DNA of 64,000 nt. It comes from Martinezella lusitana. GTDB taxonomy: Bacteria > Pseudomonadota > Alphaproteobacteria > Rhizobiales > Rhizobiaceae. The notes below the pieces were generated by a model that saw only the letters and a program-made list of their open reading frames with translations, did no database searches and was not told the origin of the DNA. A program made the translations under genes and the position numbers. Where the stretch lies: contig NZ_WUEY01000005.1 in NCBI RefSeq assembly GCF_010668395.1, positions 62,001 through 126,000 of the forward strand. Direction: 5' to 3'. Positions 1 to 8,662 of the stretch are shown piece by piece (the stretch's first letter is position 1; every line of letters starts with the position of its first letter).

Positions 1-825
1 GCAACGATCCACAGGCTCTCCGAGACGCTGACCACGGTCGGCGACAATGCCAGCGCCATCGCTGCCGGATCCCGCGAGCTCGGCGATTCGGCGGAAGCCT
101 TCTCGAGGCGCACCGAGCAGCAGGCAGCCTCCGTGGAGGAAACCGCCGCCGCCCTGGAAGAGATCACCACCACGGTTGCCGATTCCAGCCAGCGTGCCGA
201 GGAGGCCGGGCGTCTCGTTGCCGAGACCAAGCGCGGTGCCGAGCAATCCGGCACGGTGGTTCGCAGCGCCGTCGCCGCCATGGACCAGATCGAGAAATCC
301 TCGCGCGAGATCACCAACATCATCGGCGTCATCGACGACATCGCCTTCCAGACCAACCTCCTGGCATTGAATGCCGGCGTGGAGGCGGCACGCGCAGGCG
401 AAGCCGGCAAGGGCTTCGCCGTCGTGGCGCAGGAAGTGCGCGAGCTGGCGCAACGCTCGGCGAGTGCCGCCAAGGAGATCAAGGCGCTGATCACCGCCTC
501 CAGCGAACATGTGAAGAGCGGCGTCGGCCTTGTCGGCCAGACGGGCAAGGCACTGGAGCAGATCGTCACCCAGGTTGGCGATATCAACACCAATGTCGCC
601 GCCATCGTGAAGGCATCGAAGGAGCAGACGATCGGCCTCCGGGAAATCAACTCCGCGATCAATTCGCTGGATCAGACCACGCAGCAGAATGCCGCCATGG
701 TCGAGGAGAGCACCGCGGCAAGCCTCAGGCTCGCCAATGAGGCGGACGCTCTGCACACGCTGCTCGCACAGTTCCGCCTGGCGGACTCGATGATCCGCGG
801 TATGGTGATGCGCCGCGCGGCGTGA
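1..825 (+). CDS. methyl-accepting chemotaxis protein, C-terminal part (5' end outside window)
   Basis: The reading frame is open from the first base, so the sensor, membrane and HAMP parts lie to the left of the window. What remains is the cytoplasmic signalling domain: two long helical arms around the conserved hairpin tip, where IDDIAFQTNLLALNAGVEAA and the following GKGFAVVAQEVR are the classic CheA/CheW contact region. Alanine-, glutamate- and glutamine-rich heptads on either side fit a four-helix coiled coil with methylation sites. No C-terminal CheR-tethering pentapeptide is visible; the protein ends in RGMVMRRAA. The family transmits ligand binding to the CheA kinase. The ligand cannot be inferred without the N-terminus. 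Confidence 0.95.
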   Translation, partial: ATIHRLSETLTTVGDNASAIAAGSRELGDSAEAFSRRTEQQAASVEETAAALEEITTTVADSSQRAEEAGRLVAETKRGAEQSGTVVRSAVAAMDQIEKSSREITNIIGVIDDIAFQTNLLALNAGVEAARAGEAGKGFAVVAQEVRELAQRSASAAKEIKALITASSEHVKSGVGLVGQTGKALEQIVTQVGDINTNVAAIVKASKEQTIGLREINSAINSLDQTTQQNAAMVEESTAASLRLANEADALHTLLAQFRLADSMIRGMVMRRAA

Positions 826-852
826 ACTCCGTCACCATTGCTTGTGCTACAG

Positions 853-892
853 GAAGCCGCCGCGACCGCCGAGGCGGCTTCTCCATTTCTTG
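853..892 (+). terminator. hairpin downstream of the chemotaxis receptor gene
   Basis: A perfect 9-bp stem (GAAGCCGCC at 853-861 with GGCGGCTTC at 873-881) and an 11-base loop begin 27 bases after the stop codon, followed by a T-rich stretch (TCCATTTCTTG). It fits an intrinsic terminator with a weak U-tract. Confidence 0.6.
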
Positions 893-996
893 CACGCGCA
901 GTCAGCCGAACTACGCAAGCGCCATCCAACTCGCCCGAGAATGAGACTACCTCTGTGAATTGGCAATAAGCCCAAAAGCCCTTGCGGACTTCGATA

Positions 997-1263
997 CTAA
1001 GCCGGCTTAACTTCCTCGACCGGTGCCGGCTTATGAATGAGTGGGGCCGCCTCCAGCACCAACGGACTCAACCCGCTGTCCCCATGATCGATGATGGCAA
1101 ACAGCTGCCGCCGCATGCGCGGCTCCCAGAATTTGTTGATGTGCGTCGCCACGCCCTCCACCGCCTCGTCCGCCGGCTGCGTCTTGAAGAAGGTGGCGAT
1201 CTGGTTCGCCATGTAGACGAGTTTGGCTTCGGTCTTGCCGTGCGGCGTTTCGTCAGGCGACAT
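997..1263 (-). CDS. fdsD: formate dehydrogenase delta subunit
   Basis: A small soluble protein of 88 residues that matches the delta subunit of NAD-linked molybdenum formate dehydrogenase: KLVYMANQIATFF near the N-terminus, then HINKFWEPRMRRQL, which is the hallmark of FdsD. In this family the subunit is needed for an active complex and is thought to help cofactor insertion or assembly rather than catalysis. I chose the ATG that gives MSPDETPHGK, because it overlaps the end of fdhD by 11 bases; a longer in-frame start would lie well inside fdhD. It is the last gene of the fds operon. Confidence 0.9.
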   Translation of the reverse strand: MSPDETPHGKTEAKLVYMANQIATFFKTQPADEAVEGVATHINKFWEPRMRRQLFAIIDHGDSGLSPLVLEAAPLIHKPAPVEEVKPA

Positions 1264-2080
1264 CGGCGATGCTCTCCAGAGTGATGCGATGCGGGTGGGT
1301 AAAAATCTCGAAGTCATCGCCACGCACCAGCGCCACCAGCGTCATGCCGGCTTCATCGGCGGTGCGGATGGCAAGCGCGGTCGGCGCGGAGATGGCGACG
1401 AGCACGGCGCTGCCCAGTATCGCCGCTTTCTGCACCATCTCGACCGACAGCCGGCTGGTGACGGCAACCACGCCTTCGGCTCCTTTGCGACCGGAGCCGA
1501 TGACCGCGCCGCAGAGCTTGTCCAGCGCATTGTGCCGGCCCACATCCTCGCGCACCGCAAGCAATCCCTCGGCCGGAATATAGAACCCGGCGCCATGAAC
1601 GGCGCGTGTCTCGCGATGCAGTGGCTGGGCGTCGTTGAGGAGAGCGATCGCGCTGACAATATCCTTCTGCGTCAAGGCGAGTTCGACCTTGGAGACATCC
1701 GGCACCTTGCGCACGGCCTGCTCGATCGATTCGATGCCGCACAGGCCGCAGCCGACCGGCCCCGCCATATGGCGGCGGCGCAACCGCAACGCATCGGCCA
1801 CTTCGTCGACCAGAATGATCTGAACGTCGATCCCCTGCTCGTCTTCGATCGGCTCGATCGCCGCGATCTGACCGATATCGGTGATGATGCCCTCGGTCAG
1901 ACTGAAACCGATGGCGAAATCCTCGATGTCGGCGGGCGTTCCCATCATGACGGCGTGCGACGTGCCGCCATAGGAAAAGGCGATCGGCACTTCCTCGGGA
2001 ACGATGCGCGAACCAGAGCGCAGCAGGCCGTTACGGCGGGCAGTCTCGGGGACGGTGGTCGTGGGGGTGAACCTGGTCAT
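1253..2080 (-). CDS. fdhD: formate dehydrogenase accessory sulfurtransferase FdhD (FdsC)
   Basis: A 275-residue FdhD-family protein. In this family the protein accepts sulfur from a cysteine desulfurase and sulfurates the bis-MGD molybdenum cofactor before its insertion into formate dehydrogenase. The diagnostic CGLCG motif supplies the two sulfur-relay cysteines (Cys111 and Cys114). The C-terminal part contains the conserved REDVGRHNALDKL and the SRLSVEMVQKAA block. It lies between fdsA and fdsD, where the family member is often called fdsC, and is separated from fdsA by about 190 bases that hold a palindromic repeat. The 3' end overlaps fdsD, which suggests translational coupling. Confidence 0.95.
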   Translation of the reverse strand: MTRFTPTTTVPETARRNGLLRSGSRIVPEEVPIAFSYGGTSHAVMMGTPADIEDFAIGFSLTEGIITDIGQIAAIEPIEDEQGIDVQIILVDEVADALRLRRRHMAGPVGCGLCGIESIEQAVRKVPDVSKVELALTQKDIVSAIALLNDAQPLHRETRAVHGAGFYIPAEGLLAVREDVGRHNALDKLCGAVIGSGRKGAEGVVAVTSRLSVEMVQKAAILGSAVLVAISAPTALAIRTADEAGMTLVALVRGDDFEIFTHPHRITLESIADVA

Positions 2081-2090
2081 TGTCCGAACT

Positions 2091-2252
2091 CCCCTTCTCC
2101 CCGCCGGGGAGAAGGTGGCTCAAAGCGTCGGATGAGGGGGGCAAGGCGCGGCAGTTCCGCGCGTCCGGAGCGCAAGCGAAGAATATTTCCTTTTGCGAGA
2201 AAATACCCCCTCATCCGCCCTTCGGGCACCTTCTCCCCGAGGGGAGAAGGGG
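2091..2252. repeat. RIME-like mosaic palindromic repeat inside the fds operon
   Basis: Two compact palindromes built on CCTTCTCCCC/GGGGAGAAGG (2091-2115 and about 2229-2251) form the ends of a larger inverted repeat of roughly 48 bases per arm. The inner ends are GGATGAGGGGG at left and CCCCCTCATCC at right, with about 65 bases of unrelated sequence between the arms. This matches the known architecture of the Rhizobium-specific intergenic mosaic elements (RIME). It fills nearly the whole fdsA-fdhD gap. It has no coding capacity of its own. Confidence 0.8.
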
Positions 2253-2267
2253 AAAATCCACCCAGCC

Positions 2268-5147
2268 TCACTCCGCAGCCTCCATCTTCCCGAGTATCCG
2301 ACGAGACTGCTTGGCCTGTTCGTCGTACTCGACCTGCCACTGCGACGGACCGTTCGACGGCGAGACCTGCACCGCCGTCACCTTGTATTCCGGGCAGTTC
2401 GTCGCCCAGTCGGTATAGTCCGTCGTGATGACGTTAGCCTGCGTGTCCGGGTGATGGAAGGTCGTGTAGACTACGCCGGGAGCGACGCGGTCGGTAATCA
2501 ATGCCCTGAGCGTCGTGTCGCCGGAGCGGCTGCTGAGCCTGATCCAATCGCCTTCGCGGATGCCGCGCTGCTCCGCATCGTGCGGATGGATCTCCAGGCG
2601 GTCCTCCGCATGCCAGACGACGTTTTCGGTGCGCCGCGTCTGGGCGCCGACATTGTACTGGCTGAGAATGCGCCCGGTGGTCAGCAGCAGCGGGAAGCGC
2701 GGGCCTGTTCGTTCGTCGGTCGGTACATATTCCGTGCGGATGAACTTGCCCTTGCCGCGCACGAAGCCATCGATATGCATGATCGGCGAGCCGAGCGGCG
2801 TCTTCTCGTTGCAGGGCCACTGCACCGAGCCCATCTTCTCCAGATAGTCGTAGGAGACCATGGCGAAGCTCGGCGTCGTCGCGGCGATCTCGTCCATGAT
2901 CTCGGACGGATGCGTGTAGTGCCAGTCAAGCCCCATGGCCTGCGCCATCTTCTGCGTCACTTCCCAATCGGCATAGCCGTTGCGCGGGGTCATGACCTTG
3001 CGCACGCGGTTGATGCGGCGCTCGGCATTGGTGAAGGTGCCGTCCTTTTCGAGGAAAGTCGAACCGGGCAGGAAGACATGGGCGTAATTGGCGGTCTCGT
3101 TCAGGAAGAGATCGTGGACGACGACGCATTCCATCGCCGCGAGGCCGGCGGCGACATGCTTGGTGTCCGGATCGGACTGGAGAATATCCTCGCCCTGGAT
3201 GTAGAGGCCCTTGAAGCTGCCGTCGACGGCGGCATCGAGCATGTTCGGGATGCGCAGGCCGGGCTCGTTGTTGAGCTTCACGCCCCAGAGCTTTTCGAAG
3301 ATATCGCGGGTCGCGTCGTCGGAGACATGGCGATAGCCAGGCAGCTCGTGCGGGAAGGAGCCCATGTCGCAGGAGCCCTGCACGTTGTTCTGCCCGCGCA
3401 ACGGGTTCACGCCGACGCCCGGACGGCCGATATTGCCCGTTACCATGGCGAGATTGGCGATTGCCATGACCGTGGTCGAGCCCTGGCTATGCTCGGTGAC
3501 GCCGAGGCCGTAATAGATCGCGCCATTGCCGCCCGTGGCAAAGAGACGAGCCGCACCGCGCACGAGATCGGCGGGAACGCCGGTGTATTTCTCCGTCTCC
3601 TCCGGGCTGTGCTGCGGTTCGGCAACGAAGGCTGCCCAATCCTCGAATTCAGACCAGTCGCAGCGTTCGCGGATGAACTTCTCGTCGAACAGGCCTTCGG
3701 TGACGATGACATGGGCGAGCGCCGTCATCATCGCGACGTTGGTGCCCGGCTTCAGCGGCAGATGATAGCTGGCCTCGACATGCGGCGTGCGCACCAGATC
3801 GATCCGGCGCGGGTCGATGACGATGAGCTTGGCGCCCTGGCGCAGCCGCTTCTTCAGCCGCGAGCCGAACACCGGATGGCCGTCCGTCGGATTGGCGCCG
3901 ATGACCAGAACCACATCGGAATGCTCGACACTGTCGAAATTCTGCGTGCCGGCCGAGGTACCGAAGGCCTGCCCGAGCCCGTAACCGGTCGGCGAATGAC
4001 AGACGCGGGCGCAGGTATCGACATTGTTGTTGCCGAAGCCGGCGCGCACCAGCTTCTGCACGAGGAAGGTTTCCTCGTTGGTGCAGCGCGACGAGGTGAT
4101 GCCGCCGACGGATTCGCGGCCATACTGATATTGCAGACGCTTGAACTCGGTGGCGATATGGGCAAAGGCCTCGTCCCAGGTCACCTCGCGCCAGGGGTCG
4201 GTGATCTTTTCGCGCACCATCGGGTTGAGGATGCGGTCCTTGTGGGTCGAATAACCATAGGCGAAGCGGCCCTTGACGCAGGAATGGCCGCGATTGGCCT
4301 GGCCATCCTTCCACGGCACCATGCGCACCAGTTCCTCGCCGCGCATCTCGGCCTTGAAGGAACAGCCGACGCCGCAATAGGCGCAGGTGGTGACGAGCGA
4401 ATGCTCGGGCTGGCCGATCTCTATCACCGACTTCTCCGTCAGCGTCGCGGTCGGGCAAGCCTGCACGCAGGCGCCGCAGGAGACGCATTCCGAGTCGATG
4501 AAATGCTCGTGCATGCCGGGCGAGACGCGCGAGCCGAAGCCACGACCCTCGATGGTCAGCGCGAAGGTGCCCTGCACTTCCTCGCAGGCGCGCACGCAGC
4601 GCGAGCAGACGATGCACTTCGAAGGATCATAGGTGAAATAGGGATTGGACTCGTCCTTCGGCATCCATTTCAGATTGATGTCGCCGTTGTTGCGCGCCTT
4701 GACGTGATTGTCGCCCTCATAGCCGTAGCGAACGTCGCGCAGGCCGACGGCACCGGCCATGTCCTGCAGCTCGCAATCGCCGTTGGCGCCACAGGTCAGA
4801 CAATCGAGCGGGTGGTCGGAGATGTAGAGCTCCATGACGCCGCGACGGATGTCCTTCAACCGGCCGGTCTGTGTATGGACGACGATGCCCGGTGCGACCG
4901 GTGTCGTGCACGAGGCCGGCGTGCCGTTGCGGCCTTCGATCTCGACGAGACAGAGCCGGCAGGAGCCGAAGGCATCCACCATGTCGGTAGCGCAGAGCTT
5001 CGGCACCTGAATGCCTGCTTCCATCGAGGCCCGCATGATCGACGTTCCCTCGGGCACGCTGATCTGGCGGCCGTCGATGGTCAGCGTCACCATGGTTTCG
5101 GAGAGGGAGGCGGGCGTGCCGTAATCGATTTCTGGAACGAGGGACAT
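2268..5147 (-). CDS. fdsA: NAD-dependent formate dehydrogenase, molybdenum alpha subunit
   Basis: The catalytic subunit (959 residues) oxidises formate to CO2 at a bis-MGD molybdenum site. Domains in order: a plant-type [2Fe-2S] domain (Cys52, 63, 66, 80); a NuoG-like segment with His112-x3-Cys116-x2-Cys119-x5-Cys125; two [4Fe-4S] ferredoxin clusters (Cys178/181/184/188 and Cys221/224/227/231); the N-terminal [4Fe-4S] of the molybdopterin domain (Cys255, 258, 262, 290); then the large molybdopterin and C-terminal dinucleotide-binding domains. The metal ligand is Cys383 followed by His384 in RVCHSPTGYG, so this is a cysteine rather than a selenocysteine enzyme. The gene starts 5 bases after fdsB and is cytoplasmic, with no Tat signal. 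Confidence 0.97.
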   Translation of the reverse strand: MSLVPEIDYGTPASLSETMVTLTIDGRQISVPEGTSIMRASMEAGIQVPKLCATDMVDAFGSCRLCLVEIEGRNGTPASCTTPVAPGIVVHTQTGRLKDIRRGVMELYISDHPLDCLTCGANGDCELQDMAGAVGLRDVRYGYEGDNHVKARNNGDINLKWMPKDESNPYFTYDPSKCIVCSRCVRACEEVQGTFALTIEGRGFGSRVSPGMHEHFIDSECVSCGACVQACPTATLTEKSVIEIGQPEHSLVTTCAYCGVGCSFKAEMRGEELVRMVPWKDGQANRGHSCVKGRFAYGYSTHKDRILNPMVREKITDPWREVTWDEAFAHIATEFKRLQYQYGRESVGGITSSRCTNEETFLVQKLVRAGFGNNNVDTCARVCHSPTGYGLGQAFGTSAGTQNFDSVEHSDVVLVIGANPTDGHPVFGSRLKKRLRQGAKLIVIDPRRIDLVRTPHVEASYHLPLKPGTNVAMMTALAHVIVTEGLFDEKFIRERCDWSEFEDWAAFVAEPQHSPEETEKYTGVPADLVRGAARLFATGGNGAIYYGLGVTEHSQGSTTVMAIANLAMVTGNIGRPGVGVNPLRGQNNVQGSCDMGSFPHELPGYRHVSDDATRDIFEKLWGVKLNNEPGLRIPNMLDAAVDGSFKGLYIQGEDILQSDPDTKHVAAGLAAMECVVVHDLFLNETANYAHVFLPGSTFLEKDGTFTNAERRINRVRKVMTPRNGYADWEVTQKMAQAMGLDWHYTHPSEIMDEIAATTPSFAMVSYDYLEKMGSVQWPCNEKTPLGSPIMHIDGFVRGKGKFIRTEYVPTDERTGPRFPLLLTTGRILSQYNVGAQTRRTENVVWHAEDRLEIHPHDAEQRGIREGDWIRLSSRSGDTTLRALITDRVAPGVVYTTFHHPDTQANVITTDYTDWATNCPEYKVTAVQVSPSNGPSQWQVEYDEQAKQSRRILGKMEAAE

Positions 5148-5152
5148 GGCTC

Positions 5153-6709
5153 TTACTCCGCCGCTTCAATCAAGGGAGCCGGAGAAAAATCCTCCGGGAA
5201 ATGGGTCATCGCGCTCAGGACGGGATAGGGCGTGAAACCGCCGAGCGCGCAGAGCGAACCGAACTTCATCGTGTTGCAGAGATCGGCGAGCAGCACCCTG
5301 TTCTTCTCAGGCTCGATGCCGCGCGCGATCTTGTCGGCCGTTTCGACGCCGCGCGTCGAGCCGATGCGGCAAGGCGTGCACTTGCCGCAGCTCTCGACCG
5401 CGCAGAATTCCATCGCAAAGCGCGCCTGCTTCAGCATGTCGGCGGTATCGTCGAAGACGACGAGGCCGGCATGGCCGATGAGACCGTCCTTGGCCGCAAA
5501 GGATTCGTAGTCGAACGGCGTATCGAACAGAGCGCGCGGGAAATAGGCCCCGAGCGGCCCGCCGACCTGCACCGCCTTGACCGGCCGCCCCGTTGCGGTG
5601 CCGCCGCCGATCCTGTCGACGATATCGCCAAGCGACAGGCCGAAGGCCGTCTCGTAGAGGCCGCCATGCTTGACGTTGCCGGCGATCTGCAGCGGGATCG
5701 TGCCCCGCGAACGGCCCATGCCGAAATCACGATAGAAGGCAGCGCCCTTGTCCATGATGACGGGCACGGAAGCGAGAGAAATGACGTTGTTGATGACGGT
5801 GGGACAGTTGAACAGCCCCTTGTGCGCCGGCAGCGGCGGCTTGGCCCGCACGATGCCGCGCTTGCCCTCAAGGCTGTTAACCAGCGCCGTTTCCTCGCCG
5901 CAGACATAGGCGCCGGCGCCGGTACGGATCTCCATATCGAACACCTTGCCGGAACCCAGAACCGAAGCCCCGAGAATGCCGGCCTTGCGGGCGATCTCGA
6001 CGGCTGCGGTCATCGCGGCGATCGCATGCGGATATTCCGAACGCGTATAGACGAAGCCCTTGGTCGCGCCGGTCGCAAGACCGGCGATCGCCATGCCCTC
6101 GATCAGCACGAAGGGATCGCCTTCCATAATCATCCGGTCGGCGAAGGTGCCGCTGTCGCCCTCGTCGGCGTTGCAGACGATATACTTACGGTCGCCCGGC
6201 GCATCGAGCACCGTCTTCCATTTGATGCCGGTCGGAAAGCCGGCGCCACCACGGCCGCGCAGGCCGGAATCGGTGACGTCCTTAACGATATCGCCAGCCG
6301 CCATGCCGATGGCGCGGCGGAGCCCCTTGAGGCCGCCATGGGCTTCATAATCCTGCAGCGAAAGCGGATCGGTGATGCCGCAGCGGGCAAAGGTCAGGCG
6401 GGTCTGTTCTTTCAGGAATGGGAGGCTTTCGACCTCCCCAAGACAGAGCGGATGCTCGCCGCCTTCTGCGAGCCCGGCGTCGAAGAGATCAGGCACATCC
6501 CCGGCCTTCACCGGCCCATAGCCGATGCGCTTGCCGTCGATCTCGACTTCGACCAGGGGTTCGAGCCAGAACATGCCGCGCGAGCCGTTGCGCACGATGC
6601 GCGCATCGAGACCGCACTTGGCAACTTCCTGAGCTACCGCCTTCGCCACTTTCTCCGCACCAAGCGATAGGGCAGCGGCATCGCGGGGGATATAGATGGT
6701 GAGCGTCAC
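5153..6709 (-). CDS. fdsB: NAD-dependent formate dehydrogenase beta subunit (NuoF-like)
   Basis: The diaphorase subunit of 518 residues passes electrons from the iron-sulfur relay through FMN to NAD+. An N-terminal thioredoxin-like segment (about 1-100) precedes the NuoF-type domain. The FMN/NAD glycine motif GRGGAGFPTG is at 152-161, the second conserved motif contains GAGAYVCGEETAL, and the [4Fe-4S] ligands are Cys441-x2-Cys444-x2-Cys447 and Cys487. The start is GTG. It overlaps the fdsG stop codon in a GTGA tetranucleotide and is preceded by AGGAGG, so the two genes are probably translationally coupled. Confidence 0.96.
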   Translation of the reverse strand: MTLTIYIPRDAAALSLGAEKVAKAVAQEVAKCGLDARIVRNGSRGMFWLEPLVEVEIDGKRIGYGPVKAGDVPDLFDAGLAEGGEHPLCLGEVESLPFLKEQTRLTFARCGITDPLSLQDYEAHGGLKGLRRAIGMAAGDIVKDVTDSGLRGRGGAGFPTGIKWKTVLDAPGDRKYIVCNADEGDSGTFADRMIMEGDPFVLIEGMAIAGLATGATKGFVYTRSEYPHAIAAMTAAVEIARKAGILGASVLGSGKVFDMEIRTGAGAYVCGEETALVNSLEGKRGIVRAKPPLPAHKGLFNCPTVINNVISLASVPVIMDKGAAFYRDFGMGRSRGTIPLQIAGNVKHGGLYETAFGLSLGDIVDRIGGGTATGRPVKAVQVGGPLGAYFPRALFDTPFDYESFAAKDGLIGHAGLVVFDDTADMLKQARFAMEFCAVESCGKCTPCRIGSTRGVETADKIARGIEPEKNRVLLADLCNTMKFGSLCALGGFTPYPVLSAMTHFPEDFSPAPLIEAAE

Positions 6710-7185
6710 TGGCGCGCCTCCTTCACGAGGTCGGCGGCGCTCTCGTCGTCGAGCCTGCCGTGAAGTTCGCCATCCAGCATCGCCGCCGGCGCGCAGGCGC
6801 AGAGCCCGAGACAGTAGACCGGCTCAAGCGTCACGCTGCCATCCAGCGTCGTCTGATGAAAATCGATACCGAGCAGGCTTTTGATATGTTCGGCAACGTC
6901 ATCGCCGCCCATGGACTGACAGGCTTCGGCGCGACAGAGCTTGAGGACATGGCGTCCGGCAGGATGGTCGCGATAGTCATGATAGAAAGTCATGACGCCG
7001 TGCACTTCGGCGCGCGAAAGGTTCAGGGCCTTGGCGATCAGCGGCAGCGCATCCTGCGGCACATAGCCGAACTCCTCCTGAATCCCGTGCAGGATCGGCA
7101 AAAGCGGCCCCTCCATCGATTTCATGCTATCGATGATGGTCCCGGCGCGGTTTGCGACATCGCCCGCGGCCTGATTCAAACTCAT
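6706..7185 (-). CDS. fdsG: NAD-dependent formate dehydrogenase gamma subunit (NuoE-like)
   Basis: A 159-residue thioredoxin-fold [2Fe-2S] protein of the NuoE family and first gene of the operon. The cluster ligands are Cys84-x4-Cys89 and Cys125-x3-Cys129 (in YCLGLCAC). In the complex it partners FdsB to form the NADH-handling module. I chose the ATG that gives MSLNQAAG because a GGGAGG ribosome binding site stands just upstream; an upstream in-frame start at 7251 has no comparable site. The 164-base gap to the upstream LysR gene should hold the operon promoter. Confidence 0.95.
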   Translation of the reverse strand: MSLNQAAGDVANRAGTIIDSMKSMEGPLLPILHGIQEEFGYVPQDALPLIAKALNLSRAEVHGVMTFYHDYRDHPAGRHVLKLCRAEACQSMGGDDVAEHIKSLLGIDFHQTTLDGSVTLEPVYCLGLCACAPAAMLDGELHGRLDDESAADLVKEARQ

Positions 7186-7330
7186 TGGCAGCCTCCCACG
7201 CATAGCTCCGAAAAATTGAAGGCGAATCTTCGGAAAGGGCTTATGCGGCATTTCCTCCGTGGCGCGCGATCGACACGCCCGAAGATAAGGTCGCAGGGAG
7301 ATGATAAAGGATCAATAAGGCAGTCTCGTT

Positions 7331-7355
7331 GCTTGATAGAAAATTTCTATCAAGC
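7331..7355. promoter_or_regulatory. 25-base perfect palindrome, probable LysR-type operator for fds
   Basis: Two 12-base arms (GCTTGATAGAAA and its exact complement TTTCTATCAAGC) flank a single central base. The core reads ATAG-N7-CTAT and therefore satisfies the LysR-family T-N11-A rule. It overlaps the stop codon of the LysR gene and lies about 145 bases upstream of the fdsG start. There is no T-tract on either side, so a binding site is more likely than a terminator. Confidence 0.65.
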
Positions 7356-8246
7356 TTCGCTACCTTCCGCGAGCAATCTTGCCTCATGCAACAGAGCGGA
7401 AACCAGCGGCGTGAAGGGTTCGCGATGCGTGGCGACCAGGCCGACAAGATGCTCGGCATCAGGTTCCGTGATCGGAATCTTGTGAATATCGACGGGGAAA
7501 CCGAAGGAATCGGCGATATTCTTCGGCATGATGCTCGCCCAACGCCCGGTCTGCACATGCGAGAACAGCACGATCATCGAATTGGATTCGAGCGTCGGCT
7601 TGGCCGTAACGCCTGCTTCGGCCAGGTGCCGGTTGATGATGCGGCGGTTCTGCATGTCGGCGGTCAATAGACAAAGCCTAAGATCGCCGACCTCTTTCCA
7701 CGTCACGGTTTTGCGTTCGGCGAACGGGCTGCCCGCCGCCGTGATCAGGTGGTAGCGTTCGGCATAGAGCGGGACGCTGGTGACGCGACCGAGCGGCTCG
7801 TTTTCCAGATAGGTGATGCCGGCATCGATCTCGAGATTTTCGAGCAGGCTCAGAACCTGCAGCGAGTTGCGCGACAAGATGGAGAAGGTGACGTCCGGGT
7901 GCCTTTCCTGGAAAGGCGTGGTGATTTTCTGCACCATGGCGAGCGCCGTCGGAATGGCCGCGATCCGGATATGGCCGGCAAGGCCCTTGCGCGCGGCCCG
8001 CATCTCCTCGCGCATGGTGCGGCTGTCGCCGACGATGCGCCGTGCCCATTCCAGCACGCGCTGCCCCTCCGGCGTCAGTCCCTGAAAGCGCGAGCCGCGG
8101 CTGACGAGCATCACGCCGAGCTGATCCTCCAACTGCCTGATTGCCGCGGACAAGGTCGGCTGCGTCACGCCGCATTCCTCGGCGGCGCGGCCGAAATGCT
8201 TCTGATTCGCCAGCGCGATGAAGAACTCCAGCTTTTCGATCATCAC
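7350..8246 (-). CDS. LysR family regulator upstream of the formate dehydrogenase operon
   Basis: A 298-residue LysR-type regulator. The N-terminal winged helix-turn-helix (about 1-60) contains FIALANQKHFGRAAEECGVT and QPTLSAAIRQLEDQLG, followed by the linker helix and a periplasmic-binding-protein-like effector domain (about 90-295). It is encoded immediately upstream of fdsG on the same strand. Genomic context therefore makes it the likely regulator of formate dehydrogenase, as in other fds loci where a LysR gene precedes fdsG; the effector is not known from sequence. The palindrome at its 3' end is the best candidate target. Confidence 0.9.
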   Translation of the reverse strand: MMIEKLEFFIALANQKHFGRAAEECGVTQPTLSAAIRQLEDQLGVMLVSRGSRFQGLTPEGQRVLEWARRIVGDSRTMREEMRAARKGLAGHIRIAAIPTALAMVQKITTPFQERHPDVTFSILSRNSLQVLSLLENLEIDAGITYLENEPLGRVTSVPLYAERYHLITAAGSPFAERKTVTWKEVGDLRLCLLTADMQNRRIINRHLAEAGVTAKPTLESNSMIVLFSHVQTGRWASIMPKNIADSFGFPVDIHKIPITEPDAEHLVGLVATHREPFTPLVSALLHEARLLAEGSEA

Positions 8247-8313
8247 ACTCTCCCGCAGCGAAAGAGTTAGACCGCCAGCCCGGTAAGCGCAACATGCAAA
8301 GCCGGTTCAAACC

Positions 8314-8652
8314 TCAACGCTCGCCCTGGCAGAAGGCCTTTTGCAGGGAATCGACGACGGCACAGAGTTCCGACCGCGCGACGGCATAGTGAATAAGCCG
8401 GCCCTCGCGGCGCGTATCGACCAGCTTGTCCAGGCGAAGACGGGCCAGATGCTGCGAAACGACAGCCTGCGGCAGGTCGAGAAGCGCCTCGAGCTCCATC
8501 ACCGTCTTCTCGCGTTTGGCGAGCGTGAACAGGATCGCCAGACGGGTCTCATGGGAGAGCGCTTTCAGCAGCGCGCTCGCCTTTCGCGCCCTTCCCGTCA
8601 TTTCCTCGATATTATGTTCTGCTGCACCGCCTTGTGGTGGAGACGACGACAT
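8314..8652 (-). CDS. ArsR/SmtB family transcriptional regulator
   Basis: A 112-residue winged-helix protein of the ArsR family: ALSHETRLAILFTLA opens the fold, LPQAVVSQHLARLRLDKLV is the recognition helix, and DTRREGRLIHYAV is the wing. The classical ELCVCDL metal-binding motif of ArsR/SmtB is absent. The only cysteines are two near the C-terminus (ELCAVV and FCQGER), so the signal could be redox, a persulfide, or something non-metal. It is not tightly linked to either neighbour: the LysR gene is transcribed away from it, and the SDR gene ends about 100 bases upstream. Confidence 0.9.
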   Translation of the reverse strand: MSSSPPQGGAAEHNIEEMTGRARKASALLKALSHETRLAILFTLAKREKTVMELEALLDLPQAVVSQHLARLRLDKLVDTRREGRLIHYAVARSELCAVVDSLQKAFCQGER

Positions 8653-8662
8653 ATCACAGCCT

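Noticed and set aside
2091..2252. Palindromic repeat in the fds operon as an insertion sequence
   Set aside because: It is only about 160 bases, with no transposase frame and no visible target duplication; it fits a RIME-type intergenic element.
2193..5228. A very long open frame on the plus strand opposite fdsA
   Set aside because: It is the antisense shadow of fdsA and the end of fdsB, which have clear motifs. It contains no domain and is rich in Arg, Ala and Gly, as expected of high-GC antisense frames.
2268..7185. NuoE/NuoF/NuoG-like genes as part of respiratory complex I
   Set aside because: FdsA has a complete formate dehydrogenase molybdopterin domain with Cys383-His384, and fdhD and fdsD are present. 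No nuoH-N genes are nearby, so this is formate dehydrogenase.
7331..7355. Reading the ATAG-N7-CTAT palindrome as an OxyR site
   Set aside because: It satisfies the general LysR motif, and the adjacent LysR protein is not an OxyR: the redox cysteines in OxyR-type context are not seen. The local regulator is the simpler explanation.
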